Source: Mycosarcoma maydis
Taxonomy: Eukaryota; Basidiomycota; Ustilaginomycetes; Ustilaginales
Direction: 5' to 3'
DNA length: 64,000 nt
Assembly (NCBI RefSeq): GCF_000328475.2
Contig: NC_026482.1
Span: 868,001-932,000, forward strand
A program made the translations under genes and the position numbers. This document shows, piece after piece, positions 10,857-21,261 of this stretch. Below the pieces are notes generated by a model. That model saw only the letters and a program-made list of their open reading frames with translations, made no database searches and had not been told where the DNA came from. The stretch's first letter is position 1. Every line of letters starts with the position of its first letter.

Positions 10857-12668
10857 TTACAAGCCGACGTATCCATGCCAATGGTCGCGACCGGGCCGTT
10901 GGCTGGGCAGAAAAGCTTTCTTGTATACCACGATTTCATACCTGACCGGTTTGGCTTCACGTGACTGAGGCTGCTCTGTCGCCAAAGCTGTACGGGTCTT
11001 GGAAGTGGTATTGCGCCCGAGATGATCCGAGGAATGTTTCGTACGGTTGCCAACGCGATCCTTAGCTCTTTTCGCCGCTCTGACACTTCCAGAAGCTTGC
11101 CCTGCCTTGTCCGCAGATGACCGCTCCGCCTGACTGTTGGGTCTTATGCCTCCGGTGGTTGCTGACTTGCTACCAGCCGCTCCAGTACTCGACTCGCCCA
11201 GCACAGCAAACTCGAACTCAACCTCGTCGCCAGCACTCTCGTGTGCACCTTTGCTTGTCGAAGCCTTCTGCTTCTGCGCATCTGCTGTCATCTTTGCAAG
11301 CGCATCTTCGGTCTGTTGCAGAAACGTGCTTTGAGCCGCTTTGGCAGTAGGTCCTTCGTCAGCCTGTCGAGTGATGACGGTGCTGCTCGGAGCCAGCGGA
11401 CGTGTCAAATCTGCTTTCTGAGGCCCACAGGCGAGATTGAGACCGACAGAGGCGATGCTAGACGTGAAACTGGGCAAAAGCTTGACGACACCCACCGGCA
11501 GAGTATGGCTGGATGGATTCTTCGAGATCTGAGACGACGTGAGAGTGTTCGAGACATCCCCAGAGTTTTCGTTGTGCCCAGAAAGTTTCGACTCGGCAGC
11601 CTTTCCTACCGGAAGCGTCTTTCCCACCTTTGCTTCCAATGCACTCTCCTCTACAGTCTTCTGCTTTGCCTGTCCACGATTGACAAGGCTCGAGGCGGGT
11701 TCTTTGGCTGCATTGAGACTGCTCCCCCCATATACATCCGTTTTCGCTGCGAACCTGTTTCCTGTCCTGGATCTCTCCATGCCGTCCTTTGTCATCTTAA
11801 GCTTATGTCTGGACCTCGTTTCGGCGGCCGTCACAGCAGCTTCGAACGCAAGATGCTGCATCGACGTAAGAGGGTTCTCGTAATAATCAAAGAGCTGCTC
11901 ATAATATGACCTATCGTCAAAATAAGGCATGTAGCTGGTTGGATCGTCGAAAACAATTTCGGCGTCGTCGGTATCGCTGTCGTCAGAGACAAAGTCCAAA
12001 TCGTAGTTATCATCGCCATGGTCGTCACGGCGGACGTTGAGTGAGTTTATCTCATCGTCATCGCCTCGTTTGAGGCGGCGCCCTGCGTTAAAGGTCGGCA
12101 AATGCTGGAAATGCTTTTCGCTATGCAAGTAGCTGGCGTTGTAATCTTCCATATCAATATAGATCCAGCTTGGCGTGATCTTGTATCTGTCTTTCTCTTT
12201 CTCGGCCCAGTTGGGCCCAAGGAACGCGGCCAACGTGAGCTCGCCAAACTTGATGAGGGCTTCCTTTCGGCCTGGAATATCGTCGTCATATGCTGGCAGC
12301 TCGACGTCGCGAAAGTGGCGCGTCTTGTGAAGCATAAAGAGATCCTTTTGGAAGACATGGTCGGTGGCTTGGCGGGGTGTCAGGGCGTGCAGGTTGAGTA
12401 AGGGAAGATGTCTCTGAACCGGATTCAGAGCTTCTTTTTGCAGCTGCTCAAAGGGACACGTGATGAGGAGACGATTTGCGGTCATTTCGGCAGTCGAGCG
12501 CTTGTACGTTCGAAGCTCCTCAAGGTATGCCGAGGACGCGGACGGGTCGAGGACAGGGTCTGGTACAGCATCCGTCTCAAAAGGGTTGGAATAGGTATAT
12601 GGTATCGCGTCCACCATGAGCTGCTGGAAGGCTTGCAAGGCCGCAGAATCGGTCACAGGTGCCGCCAT
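10857..12668 (-). CDS. Hypothetical protein with conserved-looking N-terminal half
   Basis: 603 aa from the ATG at 12668 (MAAPVTDSAALQAFQQLMVD). Translation upstream of that ATG is unlikely to be coding, being a string of leader-like hydrophobic residues. The first 210 residues look globular, with many aromatic and charged positions (for example RYKITPSWIYIDMEDYNASY and DVELPAYDDDIPGRKE). A strongly acidic stretch follows (DDDEINSLN...DDSDTDDAEIVFDD) and then a second aromatic segment (YMPYFDDRSYYEQLFDYYEN). The C-terminal 250 residues are Ser/Ala/Lys-rich and apparently disordered, ending in a short conserved-looking basic tail (RYEIVVYKKAFLPSQRPGR). I do not recognise the family. It converges on TAF12. 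Confidence 0.8.
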   Translation of the reverse strand: MAAPVTDSAALQAFQQLMVDAIPYTYSNPFETDAVPDPVLDPSASSAYLEELRTYKRSTAEMTANRLLITCPFEQLQKEALNPVQRHLPLLNLHALTPRQATDHVFQKDLFMLHKTRHFRDVELPAYDDDIPGRKEALIKFGELTLAAFLGPNWAEKEKDRYKITPSWIYIDMEDYNASYLHSEKHFQHLPTFNAGRRLKRGDDDEINSLNVRRDDHGDDNYDLDFVSDDSDTDDAEIVFDDPTSYMPYFDDRSYYEQLFDYYENPLTSMQHLAFEAAVTAAETRSRHKLKMTKDGMERSRTGNRFAAKTDVYGGSSLNAAKEPASSLVNRGQAKQKTVEESALEAKVGKTLPVGKAAESKLSGHNENSGDVSNTLTSSQISKNPSSHTLPVGVVKLLPSFTSSIASVGLNLACGPQKADLTRPLAPSSTVITRQADEGPTAKAAQSTFLQQTEDALAKMTADAQKQKASTSKGAHESAGDEVEFEFAVLGESSTGAAGSKSATTGGIRPNSQAERSSADKAGQASGSVRAAKRAKDRVGNRTKHSSDHLGRNTTSKTRTALATEQPQSREAKPVRYEIVVYKKAFLPSQRPGRDHWHGYVGL

Positions 12669-13926
12669 GTTGAAAGTACGTGCTTGACAGAGTAGGCTGT
12701 CAGAGGAGACGATGAAAGATGACGCGGAAAGAGGGAATCGTGAATAGAAATATTGACGTTCGTCGATTGAATCGACAGCGGGATAAAGGGGCAAAGGGAA
12801 GAAAGAGGAGCAGTTGGTATCAAAGGCGATGTGAAAGAACAGATATGGACGAGCCAGGAGGATGGGAAGCTTCCGTGTCCCACTTTCTACTGCTGACTCT
12901 GTTAGATACAAGAGGAAGGAAGCAAAGAAAGAACGACTCAGCACAGTGCAGCTGGTGCGTGTGCACTGGTGCGTGTGCTTAATCACGAATATCACTCGTG
13001 ACTTTTCTCATCACATGCTTCTGCGCTAATACTCTGTGACTGCTGCTGCCAAGCGGCTAAGCTTGTGGAGCGGAGCTGATGCGTTACGTGACGATCAAAG
13101 GGAAACAGTGACTTATTCAAAGGACCCCCCAGCCAAGCTATGCAAATCCCCTTTATCATTCGTGATTCGTGATTCACTCACGACTGATTCTTGAATTTAC
13201 TTTATGAATACTTTCTCGCATTTACGATTGTGATTCGTGATTCATAATTCTCTGCCGCAGCGCATTGACGATGGATACGCAATCACGAATCCATTAGGGT
13301 CGTGCTCGGGCCTTCTTTCCCACACGCTGACTGCGCACACTCGTTACTTTCGCGCGGTTCGCTTTATCTGCCATTGATGTTGTTTCGACATGCTTTGCGA
13401 ACACTGTGGTGACTTGTAGCAGATTGTGCCGCAATCTCAAGTTTACCAAGCTTCTCATTGCACGATGTACTGATTTCGTATTCGAGATCAGAAGTCACAA
13501 GTGTTTTAGCAAATTTGAGTCGTATGGCGACACTCACTCTGTGACTTGTGCGCAGTCGTGACATCACGTTTTGTTGATGTAGTGGTCTGTGAGTCCTGAC
13601 GCACAGAAACGGTATCACGTTTGCTGTAACTTAGGTCAACGAGGGGCCATTTCACTCACACAGGGGTGGTGCATGGCCAAGGAAACTTATCTTCTGAATT
13701 CACAAGCCAAGCAACGACACTTACTGACTCTCACGTCTTGCTCGAACCCGACGCTTGACGCTCGAACCAGGCACAGATCAACGCTAGAGTACGTACTGGA
13801 CCTACCGTGTTCGATTTGGTATCTTCTCCAAGCTTACGAACACGAGCAAAAGTCTCGCCGAAAGGCAACGGTGCAAGCATGCTTTCCAATACTAACGGTA
13901 GGATCACGGACCTGCCTTACGGCAGA
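12669..13926. other. Intergenic region rich in TCGTGA/TCACGA repeats
   Basis: About 1.26 kb between the NOC4 stop and the start of the upstream unknown gene. Repeat clusters lie at 12980-13005, 13158-13196, 13221-13250 and 13281-13290. No reading frame here has family features, and the frames that exist run through the repeats. Confidence 0.5.
13158..13290. repeat. Cluster of smut intergenic heptamer-type repeats
   Basis: Directly visible copies of CATTCGTGATTCGTGATTCA, TACGATTGTGATTCGTGATT and AATCACGAAT, separated by short unique spacers. Both orientations of the TCACGA core are present. Confidence 0.8.
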
Positions 13927-16473
13927 TCAAGCAAAACTGAACAGCGTAGCGCAGACGTCGTGAGTGCCTGTCTGGTCCACTTTACGCTTTTTGGCCCTCT
14001 CGGTGCGCTTCAACTCTTCTATGGCTTCGCGTGCTTCTCTTTCCTCGTCGTCCTCCTCGTCGTGCTCACCACCCACCTCGCCTAATCTACGCTTGCGTTC
14101 CGCACGTTCTCTTTCAATCTCCTTCTCTTCCTCGCTCTGTGCTTCCGCCAACGAGTGTTTCGCGCGCGTCCTGCCGCTTTCACTCGGGAAAATATCCACT
14201 CGGTTATGCGCTGTGGTATCGGTCGATCCACCAGCACCAAACCCTCCAGGCAAGCTATACGCTAGTGCAGGGGCGCGCTTTCGGCCATCTTGAGGCTTTT
14301 TCAACGTCTTGCGCGTCTCGGTTTCGAACAAGGTTGCATAGGTGATGTCGAGGAAATCGTCCAAGCTGTAGCGTTCTCTGGTGAACGGTTCGGCCAAGAT
14401 GTGCGCGAGACTCGTCACCGATCCCAAAAAGTGTGCTTCTCCGGCAAGATTGCTGACTTGGTCACTGCGCATCGCCGGACCGCCACTATTGCCACGCGCA
14501 GCCGCGGCAGCACCAAATGAGGCTAGCTCCCAGAGCGAGCTGTCGAGCGCGTGCGTGAGAAGCGGATCAGATTCATGCGCGTTGAAAGGATCCGAAACAC
14601 CAGCAGGGCCAATATTGAGTCGGTCACCATCCCATTCTTTGTGCACCATGGACAAGCATCGTGGGTGTTTCTTGAGCAGGTTGTAGACAAAAGGTACGAC
14701 CGAAGCGATGGCGGCAGGTGGCGCGCGCAGGCTCAATCGCGACAGACGCTTGACGAAACTCGCTACAAGCGTCGAGGATAGATGTGTTGAGGACAGAAAT
14801 GTTTCGAGCAATCGCAAGAATCGCGCTCGGTACTTCATGTGCAGTACGGATGCATCGAGCATGGCGTAGAGTCGATTGTAGAAGTGCGGGTAGTCGAGGT
14901 TGTGTTTGGTGACCAGGGTAAAGATGGCATTGAGCGCAAGAAGGGCAGTGGCTCCACTAGAGTCGAGACACGAAACGAGAAAGTCGTGCAGCATGGTGGG
15001 TTTGGTGAGATGTGGAAGGATCTGGGCGTGCAAACGAACTAGCACTTCGTGTGTGGCAACCAGGCTGAGGTCACCACCGACGATCGAGCCTTTTGCGACA
15101 CCGGCGGCTGCGGCCGAGTCGGCAGTCTGGCGTCGGGGCAGCAGGACGTCGAGCCAGGCAGCAGAGAAGGCGCTACGTTGAGCACCGATGCTGTGCAGTG
15201 CTTGGTGGAACGTCTTTTGCCTGCGTTTTCTGGCAGCCGCAGAGCGCGCAGCAGAACCGAGACCACCCACAGCCTTCTTGTCTGCTGCTCGTCGCTGCTC
15301 ACCCGCTGTAGCTCCTGCTTGGGCTCCACGTTCTTCGTCAGAATCCGAGAACCAGCCTGTCATGTCGTCTTCTTGCTCTTCTTCTGCCTCTGAATCTCCA
15401 TCGTCGATGACTGCACGATTTTCGTCGTTCGCGATGCCACCACCTGCGCTCTTTTTCTTCTTCATCTTCTTCGTTCCGGCTGCCCCAAGAGGTGGTGTAG
15501 AGAGTTCATCGACCAAAAACTGGTTGAGATCATCCGATGTGGTCGGAATAGCCGTGAGCTGTATCAAGAGTGCCAGCGTATGTGCTCGCAACAGAGTGCT
15601 ACCAGCGAAGCTCGGCGAAGGCTTTCGCAGCGCATGGCTGATCTCGCGCAAAGTGGCAAAACGAACATCGTCATACTTGTGCAAGCCAATTTGAACGAAT
15701 TGGTTCCTTACATCCTCCGGGACTCCTGAATGTACACGGACGACCGTATACCTTGTACCTGCATCACCGCTTCCAAGCTTTAAGAGACTTGGAGGTCCGG
15801 CGATGAGAGCAAGCGATAGCGCGCGCCATGGCGAAGCCGACCACAAGGCTGATGTGGCTTGCACGGATTCGGGAGAATCCTTGTTGCTAGCAGACGTGAT
15901 TTTTGCCTGGGTCTTTGCAGCGGCTGAAGCGGCCGAGATACGCGTGAGTGACGAGGATGCAGTTGTCTGTAGATCCATCAGCATCTGCAGAGCTTCGAGA
16001 CGAAGGCTTTCGACCGGATGACCGAGAAGACCACAGAGGAGCTCGATTGTCTCGTTCCAACGCATTCGCAACCAGTCTGTCACTTTCGCTTGTGCTTGCT
16101 TGGCGTTTTCAGAAGAGGCTGTGGCGTTGTTGCTAGCCTTGGCGCCGTACGATAGGATGTACCCGTCCTGGTCAACATCCTTATCGAAAGGAATCCTATC
16201 CTCGGCGCTGAGCGATTTGATGGATTTCACGAGTACAACGAGTGCACGATGAACCGCGACTGCTGCGTCCTTCCTCTCATTTGCTGGGCGATCATCACCG
16301 ACGTTTGCAAGTTGCTTCGAGAGTGTGAGAAGCTCAGAGAGCGGGTTGAGGTCCGAAGACGATACGAGCGCTGATTGGAGTGCTTTCACCTGTTTCAACG
16401 GCGGTGCTGTGGCAGAGTCCGAAGTGTGGCTCGAGCTCGAACCAGCTTTCTTGCTGCAGGAAGCCTTGACCAT
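13927..16473 (-). CDS. NOC4: Ribosome biogenesis protein Noc4 (CBF/Mak21 family)
   Basis: Noc4 works with Nop14 in the nucleolus in maturation and export of the 40S subunit and is part of the SSU processome. The 848-aa protein has N-terminal helical repeats (RWNETIELLCGLLGHPVESLRLEAL). Its C-terminal half matches the CBF/Mak21 domain of Noc4: ALNAIFTLVTKHNLDYPHFY, LHMKYRARFLRLLETFLSST, FVKRLSRLSLRAPP, NLLKKHPRCLSMVH and DSSLWELASF, ending with the FTRERYSLDDFLDITYATLF motif. A Lys-rich/acidic insertion lies near residues 330-380. The C-terminus is a charged Glu/Arg coil with a nuclear-localisation-like KKRKV. Yeast Noc4 is about 550 aa; the extra length is low-complexity insertions. The upstream flank has an A-rich tract but no exact AAAATTTT element. 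Confidence 0.93.
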   Translation of the reverse strand: MVKASCSKKAGSSSSHTSDSATAPPLKQVKALQSALVSSSDLNPLSELLTLSKQLANVGDDRPANERKDAAVAVHRALVVLVKSIKSLSAEDRIPFDKDVDQDGYILSYGAKASNNATASSENAKQAQAKVTDWLRMRWNETIELLCGLLGHPVESLRLEALQMLMDLQTTASSSLTRISAASAAAKTQAKITSASNKDSPESVQATSALWSASPWRALSLALIAGPPSLLKLGSGDAGTRYTVVRVHSGVPEDVRNQFVQIGLHKYDDVRFATLREISHALRKPSPSFAGSTLLRAHTLALLIQLTAIPTTSDDLNQFLVDELSTPPLGAAGTKKMKKKKSAGGGIANDENRAVIDDGDSEAEEEQEDDMTGWFSDSDEERGAQAGATAGEQRRAADKKAVGGLGSAARSAAARKRRQKTFHQALHSIGAQRSAFSAAWLDVLLPRRQTADSAAAAGVAKGSIVGGDLSLVATHEVLVRLHAQILPHLTKPTMLHDFLVSCLDSSGATALLALNAIFTLVTKHNLDYPHFYNRLYAMLDASVLHMKYRARFLRLLETFLSSTHLSSTLVASFVKRLSRLSLRAPPAAIASVVPFVYNLLKKHPRCLSMVHKEWDGDRLNIGPAGVSDPFNAHESDPLLTHALDSSLWELASFGAAAAARGNSGGPAMRSDQVSNLAGEAHFLGSVTSLAHILAEPFTRERYSLDDFLDITYATLFETETRKTLKKPQDGRKRAPALAYSLPGGFGAGGSTDTTAHNRVDIFPSESGRTRAKHSLAEAQSEEEKEIERERAERKRRLGEVGGEHDEEDDEEREAREAIEELKRTERAKKRKVDQTGTHDVCATLFSFA

Positions 16474-17100
16474 GTTTCTGAGCGAGCTTACAGTGCAATG
16501 GTGTCAAGACGAGAGTTGCATGTCATACCGGTATTTGAATGTTGCACATCTTCTCTCGAATTTTTTTTTTCCCCTTTGCTGCTCTGCATCGGTCCATCAC
16601 CCACAAAAAACCCGCACCGCGAAGAAACACCACAGAAAAGCAAAATTGCCACGAAAATCTTCGGAATTCGGAACTTTGTAGCCATGCTGGTGGACTTAAC
16701 ACTCTGGCTTTTCAATCGTGAATCACGAGTCACCAGTCACTCACGACTCACCACTGACTTGTGTGACTGACGCTGATCAGATTCACGATTCACGATTCTG
16801 AGCATACAGAGCGCCCTCAAAGTGCGCCACGTGCACATGCGCCATGTGCATATGAATCTGTGATCAATCACGACTGCGAGAAACGGTTGAAAGAAGGATG
16901 CTATTGTGTAAATGCAGCGAGACAAGCTTGTGCGTATGTATAGGAGCATGGGATGCCAATGCAACGGTCGAGGACGTCACCAGGACGAAGAAGACCGGTA
17001 AGATGTTGATTATAGAGAATTGATGAGATGCTGAATGCGAGCAATTAAGAGGGCAAGAAGTGGCGATTGCGAAGTTTGTGCGACTGACGCTGACGAAGCA
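16474..17100. other. Intergenic NOC4-kinase with T-tract and heptamer repeats
   Basis: 627 bp between the NOC4 start codon and the kinase stop codon. It holds an 11-T tract at about 16560-16570 and a cluster of ATCGTGAATCACGAGTC/TCACGATT copies at 16713-16798. No coding signal. Confidence 0.5.
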
Positions 17101-18202
17101 TCAACGAAGAAGCGGCTGAAATTCTTGTACCTGGTACCAGAGTTCCTTGCGCAGATCCTCCTTGGTGATGCTCTCCTTTTGCATGTCAAAGTAGAAAAAG
17201 TCTGGGTCGAGACGTGGCGCACCAGGCTCGTCATCAGGATCGTGATAAGCCGACAAATAAGGATGCTGGAGACACTCTTCTACCGTGAGACGGTTGCGGG
17301 GGTCAAAGGTGAGTGTCTTTTGCAAGAAATCGATTGCTTCAGGTGAAGCTTTTGGAAAGAGAGTACGGAATTCTCGACGCTTGCGGAAGGGCATCGATCG
17401 AATGTAGTCGCGCGATCGACGGCTGTTGATGTTTTGGAATTCCTCGAGTGTCGGCGTTCCCAGCACGTCGAGGATCAGCGAGAGTTGCTGGTGGTAGTCG
17501 CGACCAGGGAACAGTGGCCGACCGGTGAGCATCTCAGCGAGGATGCATCCGACTGCCCATACATCGATCGCTTTGGTGTACTGCTTGAAGGTAAGCATAA
17601 TCTCCGGAGCACGGTACCATCGCGTGGCGACGTATTCGGTCATGAAGCCGGTGTCCTGGTCCGCAGTGAGCACTGAACGAGCCAAGCCGAAATCGCAAAC
17701 CTTGAGATCGCAGTTGGCGTTGAGCAGCACGTTGCTCGGCTTGAGATCGCGGTGGATCACGTCGGCACAGTGCATGGGCTTGAGAGCGCGAAGGGTCTGA
17801 TACGTGAAATACTGACAATGGTCGTCAGACAGCTCCTGGGTACGGATGACTCGATGCAGGTCGGTCTCCATGAGCTCTTGAACCAAGTACACCTCGGTGA
17901 ACGCTTCATAGGTGCTGGGTTTGATAATGTCGAGGATGCTGATGATGTTTTCCGAGACGTCGCATTCTTGAAAGAAGCGCAGTAGCTTGAGCTCGCGCAA
18001 GGTTCGCAGCGCAAACATCTGGTGCTCAAAGGGTTGGATCTTCTTGATGGCGACCTTTTGACCGGTGGCGCGGTGGATGGCGCTGCAGACAACACCATAG
18101 GCGCCTTCGCCGATGATCTCGCAGACCTTGTACTTGCTACCCACGCGGAAACTAATGGCGTTTTTGTGGTTTTCGTTGCGGAGTGCAGAATGGGAGGGCG
18201 GC

Positions 18203-18245
<43 letters not shown>

Positions 18246-18783
18246 AACGAGCCGCTTGTGCATTCGTTTTGGTGGTTGCAGACGTTGCAACGATTTGGGG
18301 CGCAGGCGATGGCGGCAGCGGTTTGCCCACGCGATCGAGATATGCATCAGCAGAGGCACGAACCAGTTTGGGAATGACGGCCATTTCGAAGCGTACATCG
18401 TCGGCATCATGCGTTGGTGTGGAGGGTGCATTCGATGAGACAGATGCCAACGAGTCGACCGAGGAGATCGAGTGGGATTTTGAAGGTGGCCGATGTGAAT
18501 TGGTCGTGACGGTGACGGCCGATACACCCGAGGCGACCATCGCAGGTACATACGTCGGGCGATATCCGAAAGGGCGCGGTGAGGGTAGTGTCGACATGTT
18601 ACACAGAGCGGATACGGATGTACAAGCGGATGGACAAGGATCGGCATCAGCGGCGTCCAAGTCGTGAGAAGCAGTCGAAGAAGAGGCATTGGCAATCGAC
18701 ATGTTAGACATGTCGCGTTGGAGAGAGGTGGATACGGAGCAGTCGTGATCGAGGTGAACACGAGCATGATCAATGGCGGCCAT
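17101..18783 (-). CDS. kpp6: Fus3/Kss1-type MAP kinase with N-terminal extension (Kpp6-like)
   Basis: Serine/threonine kinase of the pheromone/filamentation MAPK class. The kinase domain starts near residue 218 of 560 (YKVCEIIGEGAYGVV). It carries the lysine of VAIKKIQPF, HRDLKPSNVLLNANCDLKVCDFG, and the TEY activation loop (Thr382/Tyr384 in GFMTEYVATRWYRAPE). The common-docking region (YHDPDDEP) is near the end. Segments such as LILDVLGTPTLEEF and FRTLFPKASPEAIDFL are those of Fus3/Kss1/Kpp2 rather than Slt2 or Hog1. The roughly 215-residue N-terminal extension is unusual for MAPKs and is the hallmark of U. maydis Kpp6, which is known to be needed for efficient plant-surface penetration. The ATG at 18783 opens MAAIDHARVH. 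A polyalanine run sits just before the kinase domain. Confidence 0.85.
18203..18242 (-). repeat. CAG/AGC trinucleotide run encoding polyalanine in the MAPK
   Basis: About 13 consecutive AGC triplets on the + strand, read as GCT (Ala) on the coding strand. They sit in the linker between the kinase N-terminal extension and the catalytic domain. This is a nearly pure repeat and so likely to vary in length. Confidence 0.85.
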
Positions 18784-18938
18784 GATGACAGTTAATGGTA
18801 GTGGTGCAAGAGGAAGGAGGAGCAACTCGTGTCAGAGACGATGAAAGAAAGGCAGAAGCGCATACAAGACGACCAGCGGGATGGATGCGGGAAAGCAAAG
18901 AAACGACGACCGAGAGCTATACACGATCAAGCTCGGAC

Positions 18939-18947
18939 TGTATATAT
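18939..18947 (-). promoter_or_regulatory. TATA-like element upstream of the MAPK
   Basis: TGTATATAT lies about 160 bp upstream of the kinase ATG at 18783, in a region otherwise lacking A/T runs. It is a plausible core promoter element; transcription start is unknown. Confidence 0.35.
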
Positions 18948-19097
18948 CGTGATGATCAGCGGCATCCGAAACGAGACTTTGAGTTCAACTCGAAAGCCTG
19001 GAAGAAGGAAGCCGCCGAAAACAGCGGAACGAGGCAAAGAGATGCAAGAAGTTTCCAAAGAAGCCTGCTTGGTGCAGCTCAAGAGAAGACAGAAGAC

Positions 19098-19135
19098 ACA
19101 AAGGGTGGAGGTGGGACGAGCGTCGAACAAAGGGA
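19098..19135 (+). promoter_or_regulatory. Pair of Prf1-type pheromone response elements
   Basis: ACAAAGGGA at 19127-19135 is an exact match to the PRE bound by the HMG-box regulator Prf1 of U. maydis. ACAAAGGGT at 19098-19106 is a one-mismatch copy in the same orientation, 29 bp away. They lie about 315-350 bp upstream of the MAPK start codon. The sites are seen directly; Prf1 binding is inferred. Confidence 0.6.
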
Positions 19136-21261
19136 ACGGACAAGCAAAGCAGGGAAAGGGGTTGGGCTTTTTAAATCGAGCAAGCTGGTCTGACCCGACC
19201 TTGTGCTTCGGCAATCGTAAATCATGAAGAAAGTATCTGAGGCAAAAGGAACGGGACAAATTCACGATTGGCTCGAGTATGGTCAGGCAGACACCAGCCA
19301 CCGTGCTCACTGCTGTTGCTTGTGTCTTGGAAAAGCGTAGCTGTGCATGCGCCTCGAAGCCCCGTGCGTGCGCGATAAATAAACTGAGTGTGCATGAGCG
19401 CCGCTAAAGGGCGCGCTGTGAGGGAAGGGTCCAAGCGGACAATCACGAATGTGGACGTACTGTAAGAGGATGCAAATCAAAAGCATGACCGATTTTGAGG
19501 GGACCTCCGGAATACGCTGGCGCAAGAAAGTCGGTGAACGCGGAGGGATCATGAATGTATCAAGGCCATGTGGACGTGTGTTCGAGACGGCGAGGAGAAC
19601 AGTCCAACGGTCCAACAGTTTCATGCTGCCACGCAACGTTGCAACCAACGAAGCCAAGCAAAAGGGGACCACAAGCTTGCAAGTTTGCTGCTAGCTTGCT
19701 GGCGGTCTCTACTTGACGCTAATGGATCATGACAACAGGCAACGCTAGGCTCGTGGCTGGGCTGCCAGGAATACCAATTTAAGCGCGATTCTTGATCATT
19801 TTGATTCGTGATTGATCCTTCACGAAATACTGTGCGATCCACGATCAACTTTTAGCTGGCAACTCGAGGCGAGCGAGACCAGCTTTAGGGGTTTTTTTTT
19901 CTTTTTCTTTTGACAGCTGCAGATGCGTGGTTTGAGGGCGTACGACGTTGCGCCTTCTACAGCCATTCACGATTGGCGCAGAATTGCAAGTCCGCACTTG
20001 CAAATGTACTTACTTCCCTTTGAGGGCAAGCGAAACGAAGCGCATGGTTCGGCCTGGTTTCGCTGCAGCCCTGTTTTAGCCGAGAAGAAGCATGTAAAGG
20101 GGGCGACAACCAATGAATGGCCTTGGCAACCATGCGAAAGCACCTTGCGTCGCAATTTTGGCAGCACCACAAGAGTCGTGTGCCATTCGTGGTTCGTGGT
20201 TGCATTCACGATTGCTTTGCCAACTGAATAGAACAAGAAAACAACCATGAAACAAGCCGCTGCAAGGAGGAAGATGCATTCATTACCCACGGTAAAGCAG
20301 CCTTTTGGAGCAACCCACTCGCCACGCAATCCAATCGTACAGTGCTTGAACGATCCGCACCAGCCTCGGCGTTGCGCTGTCAACATCACGTCGGACCAGA
20401 CGGAGTGCCGATCTAGAAGGCGGAAAGCGAGGTCGAAGCGGCAGAAACAGACCCAGAGCCAAGAAATCGCCAACCAACAAAAGCAGGGTTTGTGCCTCGT
20501 TTCTCTTTTCTAAAAAACGAGGGTTCGACTAGACCTTGTTGCACAAGAAAAAGCGCCAGGCTTATCCATCGTACAACATGTCATGGTCATTGCCAGAACG
20601 ATTGCCCTGACAACCACCGCAAAACTACTTTGTGGCTGAATTGGCGTGCAGAAGCAACCATGCTTCCAGCGCAGCCCGGTTCTACGTTGTCACTTTGCGT
20701 AGGTACTATCAAGGCAAGAGAAACTTGAATTTTAATCCAAAAGAGGATCGCCATTTCCCCCCTCGGCTGCGCTGTCACTCACGACTTTTGAAACCGGCAA
20801 ACAAAAGTCCAGCCGAGACATACAACTATGCCAAAGACGAGCAGCAGGATACCCCATATCAGGCCGAACGCGACATGTCCGCAAGCAAAAACGAGCTTCG
20901 CTTTCTCCATCCGACGTGAACAGAGATGCGACAAGCCGGGAGAAATGCGATCACGATGACTTTACTGGATCAACGGAAGCGAGCAGCGAATCGAGTTCTG
21001 ACCAGATGGAAGCGCAGCAGATCAAAACGAGAGAATGCAGTCATCTCTCTACAAGGCCTACTGCGTACTGCGTACTGCTGTGCCTTGAGTGTGGCACTAC
21101 ACCAAAACAGGATTGTGCCTGTCGCGGCAGATCCAGTAATATCGGCCACACCGAGGACAGCGGCGTCGCCTCGCACCGCACACTCCGCCGCGCTCTCGCA
21201 TTGCATTGACAACAGCCAGAGCACGACGATCTGCCGATCAGAAACAACCAACGTCGCCATC

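Larger units (their letters stand above)
18784..21261. other. Long upstream region of the MAPK, no supported gene
   Basis: About 2.5 kb with the PRE pair, a TATA-like site and several TCACGATT copies (19258-19270, 19800-19825, 19964-19975, 20185-20217). A pyrimidine tract followed by CAG (19889-19918) looks like a 3' splice site on the + strand, but no matching exons are convincing. Open frames in this stretch run through the repeats and lack domain features. Confidence 0.45.

Noticed and set aside
13735..13785. Two GGTTCGAGC (minus strand) as tRNA B boxes
   Set aside because: They do not fit GGTTCGANNCC and no acceptor or anticodon stems surround them.
19967..20473. 168-residue minus-strand frame with a membrane-like stretch
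   Set aside because: It reads through copies of the intergenic TCACGATT repeat, has no recognisable domain, and no promoter or splice context supports it.
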